Shown here piece after piece: positions 1 to 9,794 of a stretch of DNA of 64,000 nucleotides (position 1 is the stretch's first letter; every line of letters starts with the position of its first letter). Under the pieces are notes generated by a model. The model made no database searches. It was not told where the DNA came from and was given only the letters and a program-made list of their open reading frames with translations. Source of the DNA: Buttiauxella gaviniae (GTDB lineage: Bacteria > Pseudomonadota > Gammaproteobacteria > Enterobacterales > Enterobacteriaceae); the NCBI RefSeq assembly GCF_040786275.1, contig NZ_JBFMVT010000002.1, positions 2,976,001 to 3,040,000 on the forward strand, read 5' to 3'. Position numbers and translations under genes: made by a program.

Positions 1-1
1 G

Positions 2-985
2 CGTATGCGTGAACTGGCGCGAGTCGTGCCGCCCGCTGAAGTACAGCTCTATTACCAGACGCTGCTGATTGGCCGCAAAGAACTCTCCTGGGCGCCGGAT
101 CGCCGGATGGGCATAGAAATGACGCTCTTACGGGCGCTGGCGTTCCATCCGCGCAAACCGTTACCAGAACCTGAGCAGCCGCGCAGTGCGCCGAGCATTC
201 CGGTGGTTAATCCTGTTCCTGTTCGTCAACCTGTGGCCCCGCCGCAACGGCAAGCTGAAACACCGCTACCAGACACCACAAGCCAGGTGCTGCAAGCGCG
301 AACCCAGCTCATGCGCCAGCAGGGAGCCAATAAAGCAAAAAAGAATGAGCCGGCAGCGCCAGATCTAGCGCGGCCGGCAAAGAGTACCGCTCTGGAACGT
401 TTAGCTTCGGTGACCGAACGGGTGCAGTCCCGCCCGGGTGCTGTTGCCGAAGAAAAACCGGCGGCGAAGCCAGAAGCGTATCGCTGGAAATCGCAAAACG
501 TTTCTGACGCTATCGAAGAACCTGTCGCAACGCCAAAAGCCTTAAAGCGCGCGCTGGAGCATGAAAAAACGCCTGAGCTGGCGCAGAAACTGGCGCTGGA
601 GGCCATTGAACGCGACGGCTGGGCGGCTGAAATTAGCCAGCTTGTGTTACCAAAACTTGTGCAGCAACTGGCACTTAATGCATGGAAAGAGCAGGACGGC
701 AGCCGGGTTTGTCTGCATTTACGCCCTGCACTGCGGCATTTGAATTCGCCATCGGCGCAGAAAACGCTGGCTGATGCGATGAGTTCTTTTAGCGGTGAAA
801 CAGTTGAGCTGACTATTATTGAAGATGATAATCTCGCACAACGCACCCCGCTTGAGTGGCGTCAGGCTATCTATGAAGAGAAGCTTGCCTGCGCGCGGGA
901 ATCCATGAGTACTGACAATAACATCCAAACGCTGCGCCGTTTCTTTGACGCCGAACTGGATGAAGACAGTATTCGACCTATTTGA
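2..985 (+). CDS. dnaX: DNA polymerase III subunit tau/gamma, 3' part
   Basis: Clamp-loader subunit of the replicative polymerase. The reading frame is open from the left edge, so only the last ~327 codons are present (E. coli tau is 643 residues). The first ~50 residues belong to the collar domain (VPPAEVQLYYQTLLIGRKEL). Next comes a Pro/Gln/Ala-rich linker, then the tau-only C-terminal region that in E. coli binds DnaB helicase and the alpha polymerase subunit. A programmed -1 frameshift site lies inside the linker, so this gene should also make the shorter gamma protein. ybaB follows after 87 bp, as in the E. coli dnaX-ybaB-recR operon. Identity is firm; the start is outside the window. Confidence 0.97.
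   Translation, partial: RMRELARVVPPAEVQLYYQTLLIGRKELSWAPDRRMGIEMTLLRALAFHPRKPLPEPEQPRSAPSIPVVNPVPVRQPVAPPQRQAETPLPDTTSQVLQARTQLMRQQGANKAKKNEPAAPDLARPAKSTALERLASVTERVQSRPGAVAEEKPAAKPEAYRWKSQNVSDAIEEPVATPKALKRALEHEKTPELAQKLALEAIERDGWAAEISQLVLPKLVQQLALNAWKEQDGSRVCLHLRPALRHLNSPSAQKTLADAMSSFSGETVELTIIEDDNLAQRTPLEWRQAIYEEKLACARESMSTDNNIQTLRRFFDAELDEDSIRPI
321..378 (+). promoter_or_regulatory. programmed -1 frameshift cassette of dnaX (gamma production)
   Basis: All three known E. coli elements are visible. An internal Shine-Dalgarno-like AGGGAG lies at 321-326. Ten bases later comes the slippery heptamer A AAA AAG at 337-343, in the right frame. A stem-loop follows: GCCGGC 349-354 pairs with 373-378 and GCGC 356-359 pairs with 368-371, with one A/G mismatch between the two helices and an 8-base loop. 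After slippage the next codons are GAA then TGA (346-348), so gamma would end in Lys-Lys-Glu, like the E. coli protein. Confidence 0.95.
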
Positions 986-1072
986 CAGACCGGCATATCC
1001 GGTTTGTTGTAAACCCTGATAGCCGTTAATCGTTATGTACGATTAGTCGGCCCGAGCAAAAGAGAGAAGACT

Positions 1073-1402
1073 ATGTTTGGAAAAGGCGGTCTGGGCAACA
1101 TAATGAAGCAAGCCCAGCAGATGCAGGAAAAAATGGCCCAGGTTCAGGAAGAAATCGCCCAAATGGAAGTCACTGGCGAATCTGGCGCGGGTCTGGTTAA
1201 AGTGACCATCAATGGGGCTCACAACTGCCGTCGCGTGGAAATCGATCCAAGCCTGATGGAAGACGACAAAGAGATGGTTGAAGACCTGGTTGCAGCGGCC
1301 TTCAACGATGCGGCTCGTCGTATCGGCGAAGCGCAGAAAGAGAAAATGGCTGGCGTTTCCAGCGGGATGCAGTTGCCGCCAGGCTTTAAAATGCCATTCT
1401 AA
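1073..1402 (+). CDS. ybaB: nucleoid-associated protein YbaB/EbfC
   Basis: Small DNA-binding protein of the YbaB/EbfC family, 109 residues, the same length as in E. coli. The N-terminal half is a long amphipathic helix rich in Gln, Glu and Met ([20 protein letters not shown]). A short beta region ([19 protein letters not shown]) and the C-terminal tail LPPGFKMPF typical of the family follow. The Shine-Dalgarno GAGAAG lies just before the ATG. It is presumably co-transcribed with dnaX. In E. coli recR follows directly; here an ERIC element and two extra genes intervene. The family forms dimers and binds DNA with modest sequence preference; its exact cellular role is unsettled. Confidence 0.96.
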   Translation: MFGKGGLGNIMKQAQQMQEKMAQVQEEIAQMEVTGESGAGLVKVTINGAHNCRRVEIDPSLMEDDKEMVEDLVAAAFNDAARRIGEAQKEKMAGVSSGMQLPPGFKMPF

Positions 1403-1403
1403 T

Positions 1404-1529
1404 TATCCCGTCATACTTCGCGCTGCCAGGGTGTTGGCTGCACTCACAAACCCCAGTCACTTACTTTAGTAAGCTCCTGGGGATTTGCTCTCTTGCCGCC
1501 TACTTGCAGCACGAATTATTTAGGGATAC
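1404..1529 (+). repeat. ERIC element, copy 1
   Basis: About 126 bp, beginning directly after the ybaB stop codon. It has the ERIC core CAGTCACTTAC...GTAAGCTCCTGGGGA and complementary ends (TATCCCGTCATAC and ATTATTTAGGGATA). If transcribed with ybaB it would fold into a long hairpin in the mRNA. Confidence 0.9.
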
Positions 1530-1568
1530 AGAAGTCATGTTATTTCTTTCTCCCGTGGAGTTTAGTTC

Positions 1569-1595
1569 GTCGGGTAAGCGTAAGCGCCACCCGAC
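1569..1595. repeat. REP-like palindrome
   Basis: Imperfect palindrome GTCGGGT...ACCCGAC around a GCG-rich centre, of the common enterobacterial REP type. It lies between the ERIC element and the end of the LysR gene. Confidence 0.7.
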
Positions 1596-1611
1596 ATTTC
1601 TCTTTAACAAT

Positions 1612-2517
1612 TTACTCCTCCTCAAACGTCCCGTAACACTCCGCAAGAAAATCAATTAATGCCCTGACCGCCGGAAGCTGGCCGCGCCGCGACGGAAACA
1701 CCAGATGAATCACCTCCCGTCTCGCTCGCCATTCTGGTAACAAATTTACCAGGCTGCCGTCCGCAATCTGTTTATTCACCATCAACATCGGTAACTGAAC
1801 CATCCCCACGCCTGCCAACGCCGCTGCCCGTAGCGCGGCCATATCCGTGGTCACGAAACGTGGCTTGTGGTGCAGCGTCACTTCCTGATTATCCGGCCCG
1901 AACAGGCACCAACGATAAACCTGCTGAGGCTTGGATAGCGCCAGGCTCGGCCAATGCTGAAGATCAGCGGGAGATTCAGGCCGTGAAAAACGAGTCACCA
2001 GTATTGGGCTTGCGACCAGGCACATGCCGCGGTCGGCCAGTTTACGCATCACCAGATCGCTATCTTCCAGCGGGAGCGGGCGAACCCGTATCGCGATATC
2101 AACATTTTCATTCAGCACATCAACCTGGCGATTTGTCTCTTCAAGTTGTACGGTGACCTGCGGGTAGAGCGCCATAAACCGCGCCAGCATATCGCCAATA
2201 TGCACATGGAGTAGGGCAATCGGGCAGGTCAGGCGAATCAGCCCGCGCGGTTCGGCACGCAATGTATTAATGGCCTCCTGCGCGGCTTCGGCTTCAATAA
2301 TCATTGCTTTGCAATGGCGATAAAAAATCTGCCCGGCCTCGGTGACCGTAAAACTCCGGGTCGAACGCTGAATCAATCGTGTTTCCAGACTCTCTTCCAG
2401 CAGGGCAATTCGCCGACTCAGGCGGGATTTCGGAATGCCGATTGCCCGGCTAGCAGGAGAAAATCCCCCGTTATCCACTACTTGCACGAAATACCACAGG
2501 TCGTTGAGATCTTGCAT
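1612..2517 (-). CDS. LysR-family transcriptional regulator
   Basis: 301 residues, the standard LysR-type length. Residues 1-60 are the winged helix-turn-helix (LNDLWYFVQVVDNGGFSPAS, then RLSRRIALLEESL), followed by a linker helix and a periplasmic-binding-protein-like effector domain from about residue 90. It is divergent from the pirin-like gene with 110 bp between the starts, the usual arrangement of a LysR regulator and its target. Neither gene is found at this place in E. coli, where ybaB and recR are adjacent, so the pair looks like an insertion. The effector is unknown. The subfamily resembles the many DmlR/YafC-like regulators; no specific symbol is justified. Confidence 0.9.
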   Translation of the reverse strand: MQDLNDLWYFVQVVDNGGFSPASRAIGIPKSRLSRRIALLEESLETRLIQRSTRSFTVTEAGQIFYRHCKAMIIEAEAAQEAINTLRAEPRGLIRLTCPIALLHVHIGDMLARFMALYPQVTVQLEETNRQVDVLNENVDIAIRVRPLPLEDSDLVMRKLADRGMCLVASPILVTRFSRPESPADLQHWPSLALSKPQQVYRWCLFGPDNQEVTLHHKPRFVTTDMAALRAAALAGVGMVQLPMLMVNKQIADGSLVNLLPEWRARREVIHLVFPSRRGQLPAVRALIDFLAECYGTFEEE

Positions 2518-2536
2518 GGCTATTGTCCTGTTAATG

Positions 2537-2549
2537 GAACACTGAGTTC
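2537..2549. promoter_or_regulatory. candidate LysR operator
   Basis: The dyad GAAC-actga-GTTC lies in the 110-bp divergent promoter region, 20 bp upstream of the LysR gene start. It is the only clear short palindrome there. Assignment to the neighbouring regulator is inference from position. Confidence 0.35.
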
Positions 2550-2627
2550 ATTTTCACAGTCTACCGGGCGTTTCGTCTTATGCGTAAGCTCTATCTCAAC
2601 AGAAATCGAGACTCAATGGAGATAACG

Positions 2628-3497
2628 ATGAAATCAATTCTTGGCGTTTATTCCGCACCACAGTCACACTGGGTGGGGGATGGCTTCCCGGTTCGCTCCC
2701 TGTTTTCTTATTCCAAATTTGAAAAACAGCTCAGCCCATTCTTGCTGCTGGACTACGCAGGGCCCGCTGATTTTAAACCGAGCAACAACGGGCAACGCGG
2801 CGTTGATGTTCACCCGCACCGTGGTTTTGAAACGGTCACTATCGTCTACAAAGGGGAAGTGGCGCACCGCGACTCCACCGGCAGTGGCGGTGTGATTGGC
2901 CCGGGCGACGTGCAGTGGATGACCGCCGGGAGCGGTATTTTGCATGAAGAGTTCCACTCTCCGGCGTTTAGCGAGAAGGGCGGGACGCTGGAAATGGTTC
3001 AACTGTGGGTTAACTTGCCGGCTAAAGACAAGTCAACGCCACCTAACTATCAGTCCATCACCGATGCGGATATTCCGGTTGTGACCCTGCCGGATAACGC
3101 CGGTCAGGTACGCGTTATCGCCGGTGAAATGGCGGGTGAAAAAGGCCCGGCGCGCACCTTCTCGCCGCTGCGCGTGCTGGATATGCGTCTGAATGCGCAC
3201 AGCATCACGCAATTGACGCTGCCAGATGGCTGGAACACCGCGCTGGTGGTGCTTAAAGGCACGGTTCAGGTCAACGGTCAGGAAGTGGTTCGCGAGGCGC
3301 AACTGGTAGTGTTGGATGCCAAAGGTGAAACCGTCACGATTGAAGCCAATAATGACGCCGTTGTGCTGGTGTTGAGCGGCGAACCGCTCAATGAGCCAGT
3401 TGTCGGTTACGGACCGTTTGTGATGAACACTCGGGAAGAGATCAAAGAAGCTATCGACGACTTTAACCAGGGGCGTTTTGGTCAGACTTTAGCGTAA
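2628..3497 (+). CDS. pirin family protein (bicupin)
   Basis: Pirin-like cupin protein of 289 residues. The start at 2628 is preferred because TGGAG lies six bases upstream; an ATG 12 bases earlier has no ribosome site. The N-terminal cupin carries the family metal-site motifs: VHPHRGFETVT (two His), then GPGDVQWMTAGSGILHEE (His and Glu). The C-terminal half is a second cupin without obvious metal ligands. Bacterial pirins with an intact site have been shown to act as quercetin dioxygenases or redox-sensing regulators; which applies here cannot be told. The gene is divergent from the LysR regulator and ends at a strong terminator. Confidence 0.9.
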   Translation: MKSILGVYSAPQSHWVGDGFPVRSLFSYSKFEKQLSPFLLLDYAGPADFKPSNNGQRGVDVHPHRGFETVTIVYKGEVAHRDSTGSGGVIGPGDVQWMTAGSGILHEEFHSPAFSEKGGTLEMVQLWVNLPAKDKSTPPNYQSITDADIPVVTLPDNAGQVRVIAGEMAGEKGPARTFSPLRVLDMRLNAHSITQLTLPDGWNTALVVLKGTVQVNGQEVVREAQLVVLDAKGETVTIEANNDAVVLVLSGEPLNEPVVGYGPFVMNTREEIKEAIDDFNQGRFGQTLA

Positions 3498-3500
3498 AAA

Positions 3501-3542
3501 ATTCCCCCAGTGCGAGGCATCGCGCAGGGGGAATATCTTTTT
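3501..3542 (+). terminator. rho-independent terminator of the pirin gene
   Basis: ATTCCCCC (3501-3508) pairs with GGGGGAAT (3527-3534) and is followed by ATCTTTTTCT, starting four bases after the stop codon. It isolates the inserted pair from recR. Confidence 0.85.
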
Positions 3543-3604
3543 CTATACCCATCATGAGCGCTAATGTTAGGCTATGGCCCACTCTTTTTTCAGAAGTCTG
3601 AGCG

Positions 3605-4210
3605 ATGCAAACCAGCCCTTTACTTACTGCCCTTATGGAATCCCTACGCTGCCTGCCTGGTGTTGGCCCCAAGTCAGCCCAACGTATGGCATTTGCGCTT
3701 TTACAACGCGATCGCAGTGGCGGCATGCGCCTTGCTCAGGCGCTGACTCGCGCCATGTCTGAAATTGGTCACTGTGCGGACTGCCGTACTTTTACCGAAC
3801 AAGAAGTCTGTGCTATCTGCTCGAACCCTCGCCGCCAGGAAAATGGTCAGATTTGCGTGGTGGAAACGCCTGCGGATATTCACGCCATCGAAGCGACCGG
3901 TCAGTTTTCCGGGCGTTATTTTGTGCTGATGGGCCACCTTTCACCCCTCGACGGCATTGGACCGCAGGATATTGGACTCGACAGACTCGAACAGCGCCTT
4001 GAGAGCGAAACCATTAAAGAGCTTATTCTCGCGACAAACCCAACCGTTGAAGGTGAAGCCACCGCTAACTACATCGCTGAGCTATGCGGGCAATATGGCG
4101 TAGATGCCAGCCGTATCGCGCACGGTGTGCCGGTGGGTGGCGAGCTGGAAATGGTCGACGGCACCACACTGTCACATTCGCTCGCAGGGCGTCACAAGAT
4201 TAATTTCTAA
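3605..4210 (+). CDS. recR: recombination mediator RecR
   Basis: Acts with RecF and RecO to load RecA on SSB-coated gapped DNA. At 201 residues it matches E. coli in length. It has a helix-hairpin-helix near residues 10-40 ([20 protein letters not shown]), a zinc site of Cys57, Cys60, Cys69 and Cys72 (CADC...CAIC), and a Toprim domain from about residue 80 to 175. In E. coli it is the third gene of the dnaX-ybaB-recR operon. Here 2.2 kb with a terminator separates it from ybaB, so it must have its own promoter, probably between 3543 and 3604. I see no strong promoter match there. Confidence 0.97.
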   Translation: MQTSPLLTALMESLRCLPGVGPKSAQRMAFALLQRDRSGGMRLAQALTRAMSEIGHCADCRTFTEQEVCAICSNPRRQENGQICVVETPADIHAIEATGQFSGRYFVLMGHLSPLDGIGPQDIGLDRLEQRLESETIKELILATNPTVEGEATANYIAELCGQYGVDASRIAHGVPVGGELEMVDGTTLSHSLAGRHKINF

Positions 4211-4335
4211 TTTTCCCGTCATGCTTGAAGCTGCATCTGCGTTGGCTGTACTCACAAACCCCAGTCACTTACCTAAGTAAGCTCCTGGGGGGCACTCCCT
4301 TGCCGCCTTGATGCAACTCCAATTATTTAGGGTAA
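4211..4335 (+). repeat. ERIC element, copy 2
   Basis: Begins at the recR stop codon and ends 25 bp before the htpG heat-shock promoter. It has the same core as copy 1 (CAGTCACTTACCTAAGTAAG) and the same ends (TTCCCGTCATGC and ATTATTTAGGGTAA). Confidence 0.9.
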
Positions 4336-4360
4336 AGAAAAAGAGATATTCATTTCCCCG

Positions 4361-4389
4361 CTTGAAATCTCGCTTTCTTATCCTCATAT
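4361..4389 (+). promoter_or_regulatory. sigma-32 heat-shock promoter of htpG
   Basis: CTTGAAA (4361-4367), a 14-bp spacer, then CCTCATAT (4382-4389). This matches the sigma-32 consensus CTTGAAA-N(11-16)-CCCCATNT with a perfect -35 element. It lies about 50 bp upstream of the htpG start. Confidence 0.88.
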
Positions 4390-4439
4390 CACTCTCAACG
4401 TTTTAAACCCCTGCGTATTTTGATTTTGTTGAGGTATCA

Positions 4440-6320
4440 ATGACCATGAAAGGACAAGAGACCCGTGGCTTCCAGTCTGAAGTGAAACAACTTCTGCACC
4501 TGATGATCCACTCCCTCTACTCAAATAAAGAAATTTTCCTGCGTGAGCTGATCTCCAACGCCTCTGATGCGGCAGACAAATTGCGCTTCCGCGCCCTGTC
4601 TCAGGCTGATTTGTATGAAGGTGACGGTGAACTGCGCGTGCGCGTCTCTTTTGATAAAGAAAAACGCACCCTGACGATTGCCGATAACGGCATCGGTATG
4701 ACGCGCGACGAAGCGATTGATCACCTCGGCACCATTGCAAAATCCGGGACCAAAGCGTTCCTGGAATCTATGGGTTCTGATCAGGCGAAAGACAGCCAGC
4801 TTATCGGCCAGTTCGGCGTGGGCTTCTACTCCGCATTTATCGTGGCGGACAAAGTCACCGTGCGCACCCGTGCTGCTGGTGTGCCGGCGGATCAAGCCGT
4901 GTTCTGGGAATCCGAAGGCGCGGGCGAATATACCGTGGCGGACATTACCAAAGCCGATCGCGGTACCGAAATCACCCTGCATCTGCGCGAAGGTGAAGAC
5001 GAGTTCTTAGATGACTGGCGTGTGCGTTCCACCATCAGCAAATATTCCGATCACATTGCGCTGCCGGTTGAGATTGAAACCCGCGAAGAGAAAGATGGCG
5101 AAACCATCCTCGGCTGGGAAAAGATCAACAAAGCGCAGGCATTGTGGACGCGCAGCAAGTCTGAAATTAAAGACGAAGAGTACAACGAGTTCTACAAGCA
5201 TGTAGCGCATGACTTCACCGATCCGCTGACCTACAGCCACAACCGCGTAGAAGGGAAACAGGAGTACACCAGCCTGCTGTACATCCCGTCCCAGGCGCCG
5301 TGGGATATGTGGAACCGTGACCACAAACATGGTCTGAAACTCTACGTGCAGCGCGTATTCATCATGGACGACGCTGAGCAGTTCATGCCGAACTACATGC
5401 GCTTCGTGCGCGGTCTGATAGATTCCAACGATCTGCCGCTGAACGTCTCCCGCGAAATTCTGCAAGACAGCCGCGTAACGCAAAACCTGCGTAGCGCGCT
5501 GACCAAACGTGTATTGCAGATGCTGGACAAACTGGCGAAAGATGACAGCGAAAAATACCAGACCTTCTGGAAAAACTTCGGTCTGGTACTGAAAGAAGGC
5601 CCGGCTGAAGATTCAGCTAACCAGGAAGCTATCGCCAAACTGCTGCGCTTTGCGACCACACACATCGATTCCTCTGCGCAAACCGTGTCGCTGGAAGAGT
5701 ATGTGTCACGCATGAAAGAAGGGCAGGAGAAGATTTACTACATCACCGCAGACAGCTATGCCGCGGCGAAGAGCAGCCCGCATCTGGAATTGCTGCGTAA
5801 GAAAGGCATCGAAGTGCTGCTGCTTTCCGACCGCATCGACGAATGGATGATGAGCTACCTGACCGAGTTCGACGGTAAACAATTCCAGTCCGTAAGCAAA
5901 ACTGACGAATCGCTGGAAAAACTGGCCGACGAAGAAACCCCGGAAGCGAAAGAAGCTGAAAAAGCGCTTGAGCCGTTTGTGGACCGTGTGAAATCTCTGC
6001 TGGGCGAGCGCGTGAAAGAAGTGCGTCTGACCCACCGTCTGACAGACACACCTGCTATCGTCACCACCGACAGCAACGACATGAGTACCCAGATGGCGAA
6101 ACTGTTTGCCGCTGCGGGCCAGGCCGTGCCAGAAGTGAAATATATCTTCGAGCTGAACCCGGACCACGGGCTGGTGAAACGCGTTGCGGATACCCAGGAT
6201 GAAGCGCAGTTCGGTGAATGGGTGGAATTGCTGCTCGATCAGGCGCTGCTGGCTGAACGCGGTACGCTGGAAGATCCAAACCAGTTTATCCGTCGTATGA
6301 ATCAGTTGCTGGTGTCCTAA
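4440..6320 (+). CDS. htpG: molecular chaperone HtpG (bacterial Hsp90)
   Basis: ATP-dependent cytosolic chaperone of 626 residues, against 624 in E. coli. The N-terminal GHKL ATPase motifs are all present: [24 protein letters not shown] and [11 protein letters not shown]. The middle domain and the C-terminal dimerisation domain align end to end with E. coli HtpG, ending RRMNQLLVS. The first ATG (4440) is chosen because GAGG sits five bases upstream. The ATG two codons later, which would match the E. coli annotation, is eleven bases from it. Transcription should rise on heat shock from the sigma-32 promoter just upstream. A BIME follows the stop codon. Confidence 0.97.
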   Translation: MTMKGQETRGFQSEVKQLLHLMIHSLYSNKEIFLRELISNASDAADKLRFRALSQADLYEGDGELRVRVSFDKEKRTLTIADNGIGMTRDEAIDHLGTIAKSGTKAFLESMGSDQAKDSQLIGQFGVGFYSAFIVADKVTVRTRAAGVPADQAVFWESEGAGEYTVADITKADRGTEITLHLREGEDEFLDDWRVRSTISKYSDHIALPVEIETREEKDGETILGWEKINKAQALWTRSKSEIKDEEYNEFYKHVAHDFTDPLTYSHNRVEGKQEYTSLLYIPSQAPWDMWNRDHKHGLKLYVQRVFIMDDAEQFMPNYMRFVRGLIDSNDLPLNVSREILQDSRVTQNLRSALTKRVLQMLDKLAKDDSEKYQTFWKNFGLVLKEGPAEDSANQEAIAKLLRFATTHIDSSAQTVSLEEYVSRMKEGQEKIYYITADSYAAAKSSPHLELLRKKGIEVLLLSDRIDEWMMSYLTEFDGKQFQSVSKTDESLEKLADEETPEAKEAEKALEPFVDRVKSLLGERVKEVRLTHRLTDTPAIVTTDSNDMSTQMAKLFAAAGQAVPEVKYIFELNPDHGLVKRVADTQDEAQFGEWVELLLDQALLAERGTLEDPNQFIRRMNQLLVS

Positions 6321-6327
6321 CCCCTCC

Positions 6328-6403
6328 GGCGGATGGCGCAATGGCTTATCCGCCCTACGATTGCTTCGGTGATAGTAGGGCGGATAAACGTCCAGCTCCA
6401 TCC
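6328..6403. repeat. BIME (two opposed REP units)
   Basis: A REP unit (GGCGGATGGCGCAATGGC...CCGCCCTACG) is followed by an inverted one (GTAGGGCGGATAAACG...CCATCCACC). It fills the htpG-adk gap. Confidence 0.8.
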
Positions 6404-6448
6404 ACCTTTCTTCCCTTTCTGACCACCTCCACCGCCTTGCTTTCTTGA

Positions 6449-7168
<720 letters not shown>

Positions 7169-7175
7169 GAAGGCG

Positions 7176-7210
7176 CCGTAGGGCGGGTCAACGAAGTGCC
7201 ATCCGCCGCG
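7176..7210. repeat. REP unit after adk
   Basis: CCGTAGGGCGGGTCAACG...GCCATCCGCC, a single REP unit between the adk stop codon and its terminator. Confidence 0.7.
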
Positions 7211-7218
7211 CTTACTAT

Positions 7219-7249
7219 AAATACCAGGACACGCTCCTGGTATTTTTTT
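7219..7249 (+). terminator. rho-independent terminator of adk
   Basis: An 11-bp stem AAATACCAGGA/TCCTGGTATTT with loop CACGC runs into seven T residues. Confidence 0.92.
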
Positions 7250-7336
7250 GCCCATTTTTTACCCTTTCACTGTAATCGGTTCTCCTGAAGCACTTTTACG
7301 TTACACTTATCAGCAATTTGTTGATAAGGAGTGGAA

Positions 7337-8299
7337 ATGAATCAGGAAAAAGTGGGCATTTTACTGGCAAACCTTGGTACACCTGATGCGCCCACTCCGG
7401 CGGCGGTGAAACGCTACCTGCGCCAGTTTCTCAGCGACAAACGTGTAGTGGATACCCCGCGTTTGCTATGGTGGCCGCTGCTGCGTGGGGTGATTTTGCC
7501 GGTGCGTTCACCGCGTGTAGCAAAACTTTACCAGTCGGTATGGATGGACGAAGGCTCGCCGTTGCTGGTTTACAGCCGCCGCCAGCAGGCCGCACTTGCC
7601 GCCCAATTACCCGATACCCCCGTTGCACTGGGTATGAGCTACGGTTCCCCCTCGCTTAAAAGCGCCATCGATGAGCTGATCACACACCACGTCGACCATA
7701 TTGTGGTGTTGCCGCTGTACCCGCAATTTTCCTGCTCAACCGTGGCCGCCGTTTGGGACGAGTTAGGGCGTATTTTCGCAAATTATCGCTCGCTGCCTTC
7801 GATCTCACTGATTCGAGATTACGCCGATGACACGTCGTACATCAACGCCCTGGCCGCGTCGGTAAAACGCTCTTTTGCTCAGCATGGCGAACCGGATGTT
7901 TTACTGCTTTCATACCACGGAATTCCGCAGCGTTATGCCAACGAAGGGGATGATTACCCGCAGCGTTGCCGTGACACTACGCGTGAGCTGCTTTCAGCCC
8001 TCGAATTGCCGCCGGAAAAAGTGATGATGACCTATCAGTCACGTTTTGGCCGCGAGCCGTGGCTGATGCCGTATACCGATGAAACGCTGAAAATGTTGGC
8101 TGAAAAAGGGGTAAAACATATTCAGGTGATGTGCCCTGGTTTCTCCGCCGATTGCCTGGAAACGCTTGAGGAGATGGCGGTGCAAAACCGTGAAGTGTTC
8201 CTGGAAGCGGGTGGCACGAAATATGAATATATTCCTGCCCTGAATGATGACCCGGCCCACATCGCGATGATGGTCAATCTGGTCGAGAAATATCGCTGA
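7337..8299 (+). CDS. hemH: ferrochelatase
   Basis: Inserts Fe2+ into protoporphyrin IX, the last step of protoheme synthesis. The 320 residues match E. coli length. The ATG at 7337 has AAGGA six bases upstream; a GTG two codons earlier is too close to it. Conserved segments include [33 protein letters not shown], the active-site region [12 protein letters not shown] with the catalytic His, and [15 protein letters not shown] with the conserved Glu. In E. coli aes lies between hemH and gsk; here gsk follows after 63 bp with no aes. Confidence 0.97.
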   Translation: MNQEKVGILLANLGTPDAPTPAAVKRYLRQFLSDKRVVDTPRLLWWPLLRGVILPVRSPRVAKLYQSVWMDEGSPLLVYSRRQQAALAAQLPDTPVALGMSYGSPSLKSAIDELITHHVDHIVVLPLYPQFSCSTVAAVWDELGRIFANYRSLPSISLIRDYADDTSYINALAASVKRSFAQHGEPDVLLLSYHGIPQRYANEGDDYPQRCRDTTRELLSALELPPEKVMMTYQSRFGREPWLMPYTDETLKMLAEKGVKHIQVMCPGFSADCLETLEEMAVQNREVFLEAGGTKYEYIPALNDDPAHIAMMVNLVEKYR

Positions 8300-8362
8300 T
8301 CTCGCTTGAGGCCGTTAATGTGCTACCATTTCCGGCCTGATTAGCTACTTCCGAACAACATC

Positions 8363-9667
8363 ATGAAATTTCCCGGCAAACGAAAATCCAAACATTACTT
8401 CCCTGTTAGCGCGCGCGATCCATTGCTGCAACAGGTTCAGCCTGAAAACGAAACTGGCACTTCCTGGATAGTCGGGATCGATCAAACGCTTGTGGATATC
8501 GAAGCGAAAGTGGACGACGAATTTGTTCATCGCTACGGTTTGAGTTTCGGCCACTCGCTGGTGATCGAGGATGAAGTCGCGGAAGCGCTGTATCAGGAAC
8601 TGGTGCAAAAAGAGCTGATTACGCATCAATTCGCGGGCGGCACCATCGGTAACACCATGCACAACTATTCAGTATTAGCCGATGACCGTTCCGTGCTGTT
8701 GGGCGTAATGTGCAGCAATATCGAAATTGGTAGCTACGCCTACCGCTACCTGTGTAACACCTCCAGCCGTACCGATCTCAACTACCTGCAAGGCGTGAAT
8801 GGCCCGATTGGCCGCTGCTTTACGCTGATTGGCGAGCAGGGGGAACGTACGTTTGCTATCAGTCCTGGTCATATGAACCAGCTCCGCGCTGATAGTATTC
8901 CGGAAGAGGTGATTGCGGGTGCCTCTGCGCTGGTGCTGACTTCCTATCTGGTGCGCTGCAAAGACGGTGAACCTATGCCGGAAGCCACCATGCAAGCTAT
9001 CGCTTACGCGAAAAAGCACAACGTACCGGTGGTGCTGACGCTGGGCACAAAATACGTTATCGCAGAAAACCCGGCGTGGTGGCAGGCGTTCCTCAAAGAG
9101 CACGTTTCGATTCTGGCGATGAACGAAGAAGAAGGCCTTGCGCTTACCGGCGAAAACGATCCGTTGCTGGCGGCAGATAAGGCGCTGGATTGGGTCGATT
9201 TAGTGCTATGCACCGCAGGGCCGGTTGGCCTTTATATGGCGGGCTTTACGGAAGAATCAGCCAAACGCACTACACAACATCCGTTGTTGCCCGGCGCGAT
9301 TGCCGAATTTAACCAGTACGAGTTCAGCCGCGCAATGCGCCACAAAGATTGCCAGCAGCCGAAGCGTATTTTCTCGCATATCGCGCCATATATGGGCGGG
9401 CCTGAGAAAATCATGAATACCAATGGTGCGGGCGACGGTGCGCTGGCGGCGCTTCTGCATGATATTACGGCGAATAATTACCACCGTTCCAACGTGCCAA
9501 ACTCCAGCAAGCACCAGTTTACCTGGCTGACCTATTCGTCTTTGGCGCAAGTGTGTAAATATGCTAACCGCGTGAGTTATCAGGTGCTGAACCAGCATTC
9601 ACCGCGCCTGACGCGCGGCTTGCCTGAGCGTGAAGACAGCCTCGAAGAGTCTTACTGGGATCGTTGA
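8363..9667 (+). CDS. gsk: inosine-guanosine kinase
   Basis: Phosphorylates guanosine and inosine in purine salvage. At 434 residues it is identical in length to the E. coli enzyme. It is a PfkB/ribokinase-fold protein. The C-terminal signature TNGAGDGALAALLHDI near residues 353-368 carries the catalytic Asp and the anion hole; GTIGNTMHNYSVL is the substrate-binding region of this subfamily. It is transcribed in the same direction as hemH with a 63-bp gap and may share its transcript. It is followed by a G-rich intergenic repeat and then the convergent ybaL. Confidence 0.96.
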   Translation: MKFPGKRKSKHYFPVSARDPLLQQVQPENETGTSWIVGIDQTLVDIEAKVDDEFVHRYGLSFGHSLVIEDEVAEALYQELVQKELITHQFAGGTIGNTMHNYSVLADDRSVLLGVMCSNIEIGSYAYRYLCNTSSRTDLNYLQGVNGPIGRCFTLIGEQGERTFAISPGHMNQLRADSIPEEVIAGASALVLTSYLVRCKDGEPMPEATMQAIAYAKKHNVPVVLTLGTKYVIAENPAWWQAFLKEHVSILAMNEEEGLALTGENDPLLAADKALDWVDLVLCTAGPVGLYMAGFTEESAKRTTQHPLLPGAIAEFNQYEFSRAMRHKDCQQPKRIFSHIAPYMGGPEKIMNTNGAGDGALAALLHDITANNYHRSNVPNSSKHQFTWLTYSSLAQVCKYANRVSYQVLNQHSPRLTRGLPEREDSLEESYWDR

Positions 9668-9668
9668 T

Positions 9669-9780
9669 CTGACCCCCTCCCGACCTCCCTCTTGCCAGGT
9701 GGAGGAGTTAAAGCTCCCTCCCCTGAAAAGGGGAGGGTTGGGGTGGGGTCAGGGTTTTCTCCCTTTTCTGAGGGAGAGGC
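9669..9780. repeat. G-rich palindromic intergenic repeat
   Basis: CCCTCCC...GGGGAGGGTTGGGGTGGGGT with inverted halves, between convergent gsk and ybaL. Relatives occur in the window near 14.88/16.2, 22.5, 28.9, 43.9, 59.2 and 60.6 kb. It can fold into a hairpin on either strand and may serve as a two-way terminator. Confidence 0.7.
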
Positions 9781-9794
9781 AATCGGAACTAACG

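Noticed and set aside
226-846. 206-codon frame on the minus strand inside dnaX
   Set aside because: Ser/Ala/Cys-rich shadow of the dnaX codon pattern with no ribosome site or family resemblance.
5706-6401. 231-codon frame antisense to htpG
   Set aside because: Composition (His, Phe, Gln, Arg rich) is the mirror of htpG codons; no known protein resembles it.
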